Of a stretch of 64,000 bases of DNA, positions 53,565-61,703 are shown piece after piece. Source of the stretch: Marinilabiliaceae bacterium ANBcel2 (GTDB lineage Bacteria > Bacteroidota > Bacteroidia > Bacteroidales > Marinilabiliaceae); the NCBI GenBank assembly GCA_029688995.1, contig JARULA010000001.1, positions 310,001 through 374,000 of the forward strand. The letters run 5' to 3'. The number at the start of each line of letters is the position of its first letter. Within the stretch, counting starts at the first letter, position 1. A program made the position numbers and the translations under genes. The notes beneath the pieces were generated by a model. It saw only the letters and a list, made by a program, of their open reading frames with translations. It was not told where the DNA came from and did not search any database.

Positions 53565-55142
53565 ATGAAAACTTCCCTTATAATTACTACCATATTGCTC
53601 TTATCTTCAATTTGTATTAGCCCTGTTTTTTCTCAAGACTATATCGAAGGATATGTTTATGAAGATATAAACCAAACCGGATCGAAAGATCCCGGGGACC
53701 TGGGCATTGCAAATGTTATGGTATCAAACCAACATGAGGTTGTTTTAACTGACTCTGAAGGATGGTATAGGCTTCCAATTAAAGATGAAATGATTGTTTT
53801 TATAACTAAACCATCTGAATATGACTTTGTCCTCAACAGTTTAAACCTTCCGCAATTTTACTATATACATCATTCGCAAGGCTCTCCCAAATTGGAGTAT
53901 CCGGGAATAGAACCAACAGGTAAGCTTCCGCAATCAGTCGATTTTGGACTAATAGCAAGTAAGAAAAAAGATGAATTTAAAGCTTTGGTTTTTGGTGATC
54001 CTCAAACCACCAATAATCGTGAAATGGATTATTTTAGAGATGCTTTTATAAATGAGTTTGTCGGGCATGATTTAAATATGGCTTTTGTCTTAGGAGATAT
54101 CATGAATAATAATTTAAGTCTATACACCCGTTATAATAAGCTAATGTCAAAAATTGATGTTCCAATAATAAACATATTTGGTAATCATGATATTAACTTT
54201 GATGCAGACGGAAATAGATATGCCAGAGAAACTTTTAAAAGTCATTATGGGCCAACCTATTACTCCTTCAATGAGGGCAACGCCCATTTTATTGTATTAG
54301 ACAATATCGATTACTTAGGTTATGATGAATCTGGCACCTCCAGCTACGTGGGGAATTTACGTGAGGGACAATTGGAATGGTTATCAAACAATTTAGAACA
54401 TTTAGATAATGATCAACTCATTGTGTTAATGGCTCACATACCATTATATGCACCCGGACGGGATGAGTCTGCAAGCCTTCGCACTAATGACAGAACCCAA
54501 CTAATTGAGCTGCTTGAAGATTTTAAACATGTTCTTTTTATGGGAGGTCATGTACACACAATCTCAAACACATTTTTGGGTTCAGAGTTTGGGCGAAAGC
54601 AGGATAAACCAATCCACCAGCTTTTGGCAGCTGCTCCATCAGGCTCATGGTGGGCAGGTCCTATTCAAAAAGATGGAATTCCGGTAAGTACGCAAAGAGA
54701 TGGTTCTCCAAAAGGTTATCATATTATCACCTTCGAAGGACTACACTATCAGGATATGTATCAAGCAGCTGGTCTTAGCACAAACTATCAAATGAGGATA
54801 GAATCTCCTAAAGGAGCTATTGCTCTAAAAGAAATAGATGAAATCAAAATCAAGGTTAATGTTTTTAACAGCAGCAAAAAATCAAAAGTTAAATATAGGC
54901 TTAATAGCGGTAATTGGGTAAAAATGGAACAAGACGGACTTCAAAAATCTACTTTTTTTACCGAAATGATAAATAATCACAATAATAAATTTAGCAATTG
55001 GATTAGACCGGTTAAAACCAGAAATATTTGGAGTAGTAAGCTTCCGGATAATATAAAACCAGGAACTCATCAACTTGATGTACATACAACTGATATGTAT
55101 GGAAATGAATATAAAAAAACAAAAATCATAGAGGTGCATTAG
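53565..55142 (+). CDS. Secreted calcineurin-like metallophosphoesterase (three-domain type)
   Basis: 525 residues. Signal peptide (MKTSLIITTILLLSSICIS ... FSQ). An N-terminal beta-sandwich (~25-120: IEGYVYEDINQTGSKDPGDLGIANVMVSN ... TDSEGWYRLP), a metallophosphatase domain (~135-345) with GDPQ, LGDIMNN, FGNHDI, AHIPLY and GGHVHT, and a C-terminal beta domain (~360-525). Metal-binding motifs II-V are intact; the first is DPQ instead of DxH, which is common in this three-domain subfamily. It likely hydrolyses a phosphoester or phosphodiester in the periplasm or outside. No sorting domain is seen. Substrate unknown. Confidence 0.9.
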   Translation: MKTSLIITTILLLSSICISPVFSQDYIEGYVYEDINQTGSKDPGDLGIANVMVSNQHEVVLTDSEGWYRLPIKDEMIVFITKPSEYDFVLNSLNLPQFYYIHHSQGSPKLEYPGIEPTGKLPQSVDFGLIASKKKDEFKALVFGDPQTTNNREMDYFRDAFINEFVGHDLNMAFVLGDIMNNNLSLYTRYNKLMSKIDVPIINIFGNHDINFDADGNRYARETFKSHYGPTYYSFNEGNAHFIVLDNIDYLGYDESGTSSYVGNLREGQLEWLSNNLEHLDNDQLIVLMAHIPLYAPGRDESASLRTNDRTQLIELLEDFKHVLFMGGHVHTISNTFLGSEFGRKQDKPIHQLLAAAPSGSWWAGPIQKDGIPVSTQRDGSPKGYHIITFEGLHYQDMYQAAGLSTNYQMRIESPKGAIALKEIDEIKIKVNVFNSSKKSKVKYRLNSGNWVKMEQDGLQKSTFFTEMINNHNNKFSNWIRPVKTRNIWSSKLPDNIKPGTHQLDVHTTDMYGNEYKKTKIIEVH

Positions 55143-55188
55143 TATATCTTTAACTACTTAGGCTTAATAAAAAACAAAAAATAAACAG

Positions 55189-55662
55189 ATGAAACGACCA
55201 CAAATTCTTAAACTAATAATATCTATCGCCCTGCCAATAAGCTTGGGAGCTATAGCAGGAATGTTTACTTCGCAAGCAGTACCAGAGTGGTACTCTACAC
55301 TAAACAGCCCTTTTTTTAGTCCGCCCAACTGGATATTCAGTCCTGTATGGACATTCTTATACATTATAATGGGCATATCACTGTTTATAATATGGCGAGA
55401 ACCCGTTAGTATAAAACGCAATAAAGCAATTGCTGTCTTTATAGCACAAATGGCTCTTAATTTTGCATGGAGTTTTATCTTCTTCTATTTTAAAATGATA
55501 GGTATTGCATTAATTGAAATAATCCTGCTTTGGATAACTATATTAATAATGCTCTACCACTTTTATAAAGTTAAACCAATAGCAGCATATATGAATATAC
55601 CATATATACTTTGGGTAACATTTGCAGCTATACTAAACGCCGGTTATTATATATTAAACTAA
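55189..55662 (+). CDS. tspO: TspO/MBR family tryptophan-rich sensory protein
   Basis: 157 residues, five membrane helices. Family motifs: PEWYSTLNSPFFSPPNWIFSPVWTFLYIIMGISL and ALNFAWSFIFFYFKMIG. TspO binds porphyrins and acts in tetrapyrrole regulation and stress. It lies 46 bp after the phosphoesterase and may share its transcript. Convergent with carB, with only 21 bp between their ends. Confidence 0.94.
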   Translation: MKRPQILKLIISIALPISLGAIAGMFTSQAVPEWYSTLNSPFFSPPNWIFSPVWTFLYIIMGISLFIIWREPVSIKRNKAIAVFIAQMALNFAWSFIFFYFKMIGIALIEIILLWITILIMLYHFYKVKPIAAYMNIPYILWVTFAAILNAGYYILN

Positions 55663-55683
55663 ATATAGAATGTAAATCACAAT

Positions 55684-58600
55684 CTAATAATACTCATCCC
55701 AACTCTTAATGGAGATATCCTCCATACCCATTTTGCAAAAAGAGGTTATAAAAGCTGAAGCCAATCGGGCATTAGTAATTAATGGGATATTAAAATCGAC
55801 ACTATTACGTCTAATTTGATAGCCATTGCGCAGTTCGGTTTTACTCAAATTTTTAGGAATATTAATTACTAAATCTATCTTTTTCTCACGTATATAATCT
55901 AAAGTATTAGGAGTTTGATCAGGCTGATCGGGCCAATGCAAAAGGGTTGCAGATACCCCATTTTCAATAAAAAAACGTTGAGTACCTTCAGTAGCAAAAA
56001 TATTATAACCTTTTTCTTGTAGTAAAAGTGCGCTACCAAGCAGCTCTATCTTATCGCGGAGCGGACCGGAAGAGATCAAAACATTTTTTTTAGGAATATT
56101 ATATCCTACCGAAAGCATTGATTGTAATAAAGCATCATAATAGTCATCCCCTATGCAGCCGACCTCTCCGGTAGAAGCCATATCAACACCCAAAACCGGA
56201 TCGGCATGTTGCAATCGGGAAAACGAAAATTGGGGAGCTTTCACTCCAACACAATCAAGTTCAAAAAGATTCGTTGCTGGCATTTCCACAGGTAAATTAA
56301 GCATTACTTTAGTAGCTATATCTATAAGATTCACCTTTAAAACCTTTGAGACAAAAGGGAAACTACGAGAGGCTCTTAGGTTGCACTCTATCACTTTAAT
56401 ATCATTATCCTTAGCCAGGAGCTGCATATTAAACGGACCGGAAATATTGAGTGCCGCGGCAATTTGACGAGAAATGCGCTTAACCCTGCGAATAGTTTCA
56501 ATATATAATTTTTGAGGCGGAAAAACAATCGTAGCATCACCCGAGTGTACACCGGCAAACTCAACATGCTCCGAGATAGCATATGCCACTACCTCCCCTT
56601 TATTAGCTACAGCATCAACTTCAATCTCCTTGGCCTGTTCAATAAACTCAGATACCACAACCGGATATTGTTTAGAGACATTCGCAGCTAACTCTAAAAA
56701 GTGCTCCAGCTCATCATGATTGCTTACAACATTCATAGCAGCACCCGAAAGCACATAGGATGGACGAACTAAAACCGGAAACCCAACCTCATCTACAAAG
56801 TCAAAAATATCCTCTACAGAGGTAAGCTCACTCCATCTGGGTTGATCAATATCAAGACTATCCAACAAAGAGGAGAACTTTTGTCTATTCTCGGCTCTAT
56901 CAATATCCTCTGGTGCAGTTCCCAAAATTGGCACATGCTGATTATTTAAACGGGTAGCAAGAGTATTAGGAATTTGTCCGCCCACCGAAATCACAACTCC
57001 TTTGGGAGCTTCCAAATCATATATATCAAGTACCCGCTCAAGAGTTAGCTCGTCAAAAAAGAGACGATGACACACATCGTAATCAGTACTAACAGTTTCG
57101 GGATTATAATTTATCATAACCGAACGAAGCCCTTGCTTGTTTACACTCTCAACGGCATTCACACTACACCAGTCAAACTCAACACTACTACCAATGCGAT
57201 AAGCACCTGACCCCAATACTACAACCGATTTGCCGTCACGCTCAAACTCCACATCATTTTCATCACCATTATAAGTAAGATAGAGATAATTAATCTTAGC
57301 AGGAAACTCTCCGGCCAAAGTATCTATCTGTTTAACCACAGGAAGAACAGATCTGTTTTTTCGATGTTGACGAACATCAGCGATAGCCCCCTCTATTTCA
57401 CTTACCGGAGCTTTAAGAACCAATCGGGCCAATTGAAAATCGGAATATCCCATTTGCTTGGCACGCAACAATAGCTCATCGGGGAGCATTTCAATACTGT
57501 TATAGCTGTTCAAGCTATTTTTAACATCATGAATATTTTTAAGTTTTGTTAAAAACCACCTGTCAATTTTACTTAAATTATAAACCTCTTCTACAGTCAT
57601 TCCCTGCTCCAGAGCTTCAGCAATATAAAAAATTCGTTGATCGGTTGGTTCACTTAACTCACTAACCACATCACTGTTTTTAAGTGGCTGATTAGCTACA
57701 AAACCGTGCATACCCTGACCAACCATTCGCAAACCTTTTTGAATAGCCTCTTCAAAAGTACGACCTATAGCCATTATCTCCCCCACACTTTTCATGCTTG
57801 AACCAATGTTACGAGATACACCGGTAAATTTGCTCAAATCCCAACGTGGTATTTTACATACAATATAATCTAAAGCAGGCTCAAAAAATGCAGAAGTCAC
57901 CTTTGTTACCGAGTTCTTTAACTCAAATAAACCATAACCCAGCCCTAACTTTGCCGCAACAAAAGCTAAAGGATAACCCGTAGCCTTAGAAGCAAGGGCA
58001 CTGGAACGAGATAAACGAGCGTTAACCTCAACCACGCGATAATCTTCAGATTTTGGATCTAATGCATACTGAACATTACATTCACCAACAATACCAATAT
58101 GACGTACAATTTTAATAGCCAGCTCACGCAACTTATGATACTCCGAATTACTTAAAGTTTGTGAAGGAGCTACAACTATACTTTCACCGGTATGAATACC
58201 CAAAGGATCAAAATTTTCCATATTACATACAGTAATACAGTTATTGTAGGCATCACGAACAACCTCATACTCTACCTCTTTCCATCCTTTAAGTGACTCT
58301 TCAACCAAAATCTGGGACGAATATGAAAATGCATTATCGGCACGTAAACGCAGCTCTTCGGGAGTTGAACAGAAACCACTACCCATACCACCCAAAGTAT
58401 AAGCAGCACGCACAATAATAGGATATCCAATATTTTCCGCAGCCTTTAAAGCATTCTCAACGGTATTAACAGCTATACTTCTGGGAGTTTTTACATCAAT
58501 TTCGCCCAGCTTATCGGCAAAAATTTCACGATCTTCGGTATCAATAATACTTTGAACCGGAGTACCTAAAACCTCAACACCATACTTTTCTAAAACCCCC

Positions 58601-58908
58601 TGCTCATAAAGCTTTACTCCACAATTCAAAGCTGTTTGTCCGCCAAAAGCAAGAAGAAGCCCGTCAGGCTTCTCTTTTATTAAAACTTGTTCTACAAAAT
58701 AAGGTGTAACAGGAAGAAAGTATATCTTATCGGCCAGTTTTTCTGAAGTTTGAACTGTAGCTATATTAGGATTAATCAATACAGTATAGATATCTTCTTC
58801 TTTTAAAGCTTTAATGGCCTGGGAGCCCGAATAGTCAAATTCTCCTGCTTCTCCTATTTTAAGAGCTCCAGAACCGAGAATTACCACCTTTTTTACATTT
58901 TTATTCAT
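55684..58908 (-). CDS. carB: Carbamoyl-phosphate synthase large subunit
   Basis: 1074 residues from the ATG at 58908. An in-frame TTG at 58932 is unlikely because it lies inside the TAACTTTG promoter box. Two homologous ATP-grasp halves (each opens with a VLGSGALKIGEAGEFDYSG- or VLGSGAYRIGSSVEFDWCS-type motif at about 10 and 560), an allosteric MGS-like domain at the C terminus (KNVLISSGPLRDKIELLGSALLLQEKGYNIFATEGTQRF), and the SRSSALASKATGYPLA motif. It makes carbamoyl phosphate from bicarbonate, ammonia and 2 ATP for pyrimidines and arginine. Normally forms CarAB; carA is divergent across 174 bp. Confidence 0.97.
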   Translation of the reverse strand: MNKNVKKVVILGSGALKIGEAGEFDYSGSQAIKALKEEDIYTVLINPNIATVQTSEKLADKIYFLPVTPYFVEQVLIKEKPDGLLLAFGGQTALNCGVKLYEQGVLEKYGVEVLGTPVQSIIDTEDREIFADKLGEIDVKTPRSIAVNTVENALKAAENIGYPIIVRAAYTLGGMGSGFCSTPEELRLRADNAFSYSSQILVEESLKGWKEVEYEVVRDAYNNCITVCNMENFDPLGIHTGESIVVAPSQTLSNSEYHKLRELAIKIVRHIGIVGECNVQYALDPKSEDYRVVEVNARLSRSSALASKATGYPLAFVAAKLGLGYGLFELKNSVTKVTSAFFEPALDYIVCKIPRWDLSKFTGVSRNIGSSMKSVGEIMAIGRTFEEAIQKGLRMVGQGMHGFVANQPLKNSDVVSELSEPTDQRIFYIAEALEQGMTVEEVYNLSKIDRWFLTKLKNIHDVKNSLNSYNSIEMLPDELLLRAKQMGYSDFQLARLVLKAPVSEIEGAIADVRQHRKNRSVLPVVKQIDTLAGEFPAKINYLYLTYNGDENDVEFERDGKSVVVLGSGAYRIGSSVEFDWCSVNAVESVNKQGLRSVMINYNPETVSTDYDVCHRLFFDELTLERVLDIYDLEAPKGVVISVGGQIPNTLATRLNNQHVPILGTAPEDIDRAENRQKFSSLLDSLDIDQPRWSELTSVEDIFDFVDEVGFPVLVRPSYVLSGAAMNVVSNHDELEHFLELAANVSKQYPVVVSEFIEQAKEIEVDAVANKGEVVAYAISEHVEFAGVHSGDATIVFPPQKLYIETIRRVKRISRQIAAALNISGPFNMQLLAKDNDIKVIECNLRASRSFPFVSKVLKVNLIDIATKVMLNLPVEMPATNLFELDCVGVKAPQFSFSRLQHADPVLGVDMASTGEVGCIGDDYYDALLQSMLSVGYNIPKKNVLISSGPLRDKIELLGSALLLQEKGYNIFATEGTQRFFIENGVSATLLHWPDQPDQTPNTLDYIREKKIDLVINIPKNLSKTELRNGYQIRRNSVDFNIPLITNARLASAFITSFCKMGMEDISIKSWDEYY

Positions 58909-58929
58909 AGCAGAACGAGTTAATTTTTG

Positions 58930-58937
58930 CAAAGTTA
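58930..58937 (-). promoter_or_regulatory. -7 promoter box of carB
   Basis: Minus-strand TAACTTTG matches TAnnTTTG and lies 21 bp before the ATG at 58908. It overlaps the TTG alternative start at 58932 and so argues against it. Confidence 0.5.
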
Positions 58938-59082
58938 AATCATCTAAATCAATAATTAATTATAATAATAGGTTTAAATCAATAAAATAACTTGCATAAG
59001 CTTAAAAAATAACTGCGCTATTATTAGTAACTTTATAACCGAAAAATATATTAGTAACCTACTTACAAAACCTGATTACTGC

Positions 59083-60174
59083 ATGACAGAAGCAAAAAAG
59101 ATAAAGCTTGTATTAGAAAACGGAAGCATCTTCTATGGAAAATCCTTTGGATACTTAAAATCAATATCCGGAGAGGTAGTTTTTAACACCGCAATGACAG
59201 GTTATCCCGAAAGTCTTACCGATCCCTCATATAAAGGACAAATACTGGTTTCCACTTATCCCCTCATTGGAAATTACGGAGTACCTTCTAACCAAAAGGA
59301 AAATGGCATACCAAAATTTTATGAATCAGAACAGATTCATGTAAATGGATTAATAGTATCTGATTACTCTTTTGAATATAGCCACTGGAACGCCACTGAC
59401 AGTTTGGACAAATGGCTTAAACAGGAAAAAGTCCCCGGTATTTATGGCATAGACACTCGCTCTCTCACCAAATTACTGCGCGATAAAGGACCTTTACTGG
59501 GAAAAATTATAACCGAAGAGCAAGATGTGGATTATTACAACCCCGATAAAGATAATCTTGCAGCTCAAGTATCTACACCAGAAAAAATAGTATATGGAAA
59601 GGGTAAGCATAAAATATTACTAGTAGATACCGGAGCCAAATATAATATTCTAAGATGCCTTTTGCGTCGTGACACAACCATTATAAGAGTACCATGGGAC
59701 TACGACTTTGCAAAAGAAGAGTACGATGCGATCATGCTTTCAAACGGACCGGGAAATCCTGCTATGTACCAAACCACAATTAATAATATACGCAAGGCTT
59801 TAAAAGAAGAGAAGCCAATTTTTGGAATTTGCCTGGGCAATCAATTATTGGGAATAGCAGCCGGTGGATCCACACAAAAGCTAAAATATGGTCATCGCGC
59901 TCACAATCATCCGGTTAAACAAGTAGGGAACAATACATGCTACATCACCAGCCAAAATCACGGTTTTATATTAGATACAGAATCACTGGGAGAGGATTGG
60001 GAGCCTCTTTTTATAAATATGAATGATGGCACTAATGAGGGAATTCGTCACAAAAAAAAGCCTTTCTTTTCAACCCAATTTCATCCCGAAGCCTCAAGTG
60101 GTCCAACAGACACAGAATTTTTATTTGATGATTTTATAAAACTGATAGAAACCTCAAAAAAAGCAAACAGTTAA
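59083..60174 (+). CDS. carA: Carbamoyl-phosphate synthase small subunit (glutaminase)
   Basis: 363 residues. N-terminal CarA domain (LVLENGSIFYGKSFGY; EVVFNTAMTGYPESLTDPSYKGQ) and a C-terminal class I glutamine amidotransferase domain with nucleophile Cys250 in FGICLGNQLLG, SQNHGF, and the His/Glu pair in QFHPEASSGP. It releases ammonia from glutamine and channels it to CarB. It is transcribed divergently from carB instead of forming a carAB operon. Confidence 0.97.
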   Translation: MTEAKKIKLVLENGSIFYGKSFGYLKSISGEVVFNTAMTGYPESLTDPSYKGQILVSTYPLIGNYGVPSNQKENGIPKFYESEQIHVNGLIVSDYSFEYSHWNATDSLDKWLKQEKVPGIYGIDTRSLTKLLRDKGPLLGKIITEEQDVDYYNPDKDNLAAQVSTPEKIVYGKGKHKILLVDTGAKYNILRCLLRRDTTIIRVPWDYDFAKEEYDAIMLSNGPGNPAMYQTTINNIRKALKEEKPIFGICLGNQLLGIAAGGSTQKLKYGHRAHNHPVKQVGNNTCYITSQNHGFILDTESLGEDWEPLFINMNDGTNEGIRHKKKPFFSTQFHPEASSGPTDTEFLFDDFIKLIETSKKANS

Positions 60175-60182
60175 AAACACTG

Positions 60183-60542
60183 TTACTCTTCTTGCAGCTC
60201 TTTTTGTCTCTTTTTTGAAAGTTTAGAGACAACTAAATCATAAGAGTTTTTTATCCACTCTTTTATTAAAGAGTCAGAAATGGTGCCTTGAGGATTTATA
60301 CTATTCCAATGCTTTTTATTCATGTGATATCCGGGTGTTACATCCTCATATTGAGCTCTTAATTCAATAGCTTCATCAGGATCACATTTAACATTAATAA
60401 AATCAAATGAATAAATATCAGTTAAACAAAACATTTTATCCTTAACTGAAAAAACCAAAGCAGAATCATCAAAAGGCATTTTCTCCTCAGCTCCTTTAAA
60501 TGAGAGACAATAATTTCTAACTTCTTCAATATTCATAACCAT
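60183..60542 (-). CDS. MmcQ/YjbR family protein
   Basis: 119 residues. MNIEEVRNYCLSFKGAEEKMPFDDSALVFSVKDKMF and the end GYHMNKKHWNSI ... LIKEWIKNSYDLVVSKL are the MmcQ/YjbR (CyaY-like fold) pattern. Members are described as possible DNA-binding proteins, without a defined role. Two ATG codons (60542 and 60536) are possible. Convergent with carA (8 bp). Confidence 0.88.
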   Translation of the reverse strand: MVMNIEEVRNYCLSFKGAEEKMPFDDSALVFSVKDKMFCLTDIYSFDFINVKCDPDEAIELRAQYEDVTPGYHMNKKHWNSINPQGTISDSLIKEWIKNSYDLVVSKLSKKRQKELQEE

Positions 60543-60583
60543 TGATTTTAAAAGGCATCAAAAAACCTTAATTGTAAAACTAT

Positions 60584-61552
60584 TTAAAGTGAATTGCTCT
60601 TGACAAAATCAACTATCTCATCGACATATCCAAAAGCAAGCGCTATAACAGTATCAGCAGCTCCATAATAGACAGCAATTTTTTCATTATCAGTTAATGT
60701 AGCACATGGAAAAACAACATTAGGAACATCACCTGTTAATTCATAAGCTTCATTTGGTGCAAGCAAATAGGGCTGACTTCGATATAGAACTTTTGATGGA
60801 TTATTTGCATCCAAAATAGCAGCTCCCATAGAATAACGAAATCCGCGACATGTATTTATTACTCCATGATAAAACATCAACCACCCATCTGATACTCTTA
60901 TGGGAACAGATCCCGCTCCAATCTTAGTGCATTGCCAGGCACTTTTCTCAAAATCAGCAACCTTCATTACAGAGCGATGTTCACCCCAAAACTTCATGTC
61001 AGGACTATAACTGATATATATATCCCCGAAAGGTGTATGACCATTATCACTAGGTCGGCTTAACATTGCATACTTTCCGTTAATCTTCTCAGGAAAAAGA
61101 ACCCCATTACGATTATATGGCAAAAAAGCATTCTCACATTGGTAAAACTCCACAAAATCAAAAGTATATGCAATACCGATAGTTGGGCCATGATATCCAT
61201 TACACCAGGTAACCCAATATCTATCTTCAATAAATGTAACTCGCGGATCATATTTATAATCCGATTCTATCATATCGGTATTTCCCGGCTGCATTTGAAT
61301 AGGCTCATGATTTATCTCCCAGTTGATTCCGTCTTCACTAAAACCTGCATAAATATTCATCTGAACAGACTTGTTATCTGACCGAAAAACGCCGGCAAAA
61401 CCTTTTTTAAATGGCACTACCGCACTATTAAAAATACTGTTAGAACCAGGAATATCATACCTGCCAACAATAGGATTTTTTGAATAACGCCATAAAACCT
61501 CTCGTAATCCTTCGGGCCTGTTCTCCCAGGGAATTAATTGCTCTTTATCCAT
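60584..61552 (-). CDS. Glycoside hydrolase family 130 (mannoside phosphorylase-like)
   Basis: 322 residues, no signal peptide. GH130 five-bladed beta-propeller features: [88 protein letters not shown] and [16 protein letters not shown]130 enzymes mostly phosphorolyse beta-mannosides (mannosyl-glucose, mannosyl-GlcNAc, beta-1,2-mannobiose). The lack of export points to a cytoplasmic disaccharide phosphorylase. It is a lone gene without a PUL or SusCD pair nearby, so the substrate is not predictable. Confidence 0.9.
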   Translation of the reverse strand: MDKEQLIPWENRPEGLREVLWRYSKNPIVGRYDIPGSNSIFNSAVVPFKKGFAGVFRSDNKSVQMNIYAGFSEDGINWEINHEPIQMQPGNTDMIESDYKYDPRVTFIEDRYWVTWCNGYHGPTIGIAYTFDFVEFYQCENAFLPYNRNGVLFPEKINGKYAMLSRPSDNGHTPFGDIYISYSPDMKFWGEHRSVMKVADFEKSAWQCTKIGAGSVPIRVSDGWLMFYHGVINTCRGFRYSMGAAILDANNPSKVLYRSQPYLLAPNEAYELTGDVPNVVFPCATLTDNEKIAVYYGAADTVIALAFGYVDEIVDFVKSNSL

Positions 61553-61703
61553 AACACATTATCTATAAAAAATACAATTACACGAATCATGCTAAGATAG
61601 AATTTTTAGCAACACTTTAAAAAATAGTTATTCCCCTACGACATGCATTTTTGTAAAAGCAATAAAAAACAGATCAGGTATAATACTTTTTAACTAACCA
61701 TTT

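Noticed and set aside
53565-55142. Metallophosphoesterase inactive because motif I is DPQ, not DxH
   Set aside because: DPQ is usual in this three-domain subfamily and the other metal motifs are intact.
60165-60186. AACAGT/ACTGTT hairpin at the carA stop as a terminator
   Set aside because: Six weak pairs without a T-run; too weak to call.
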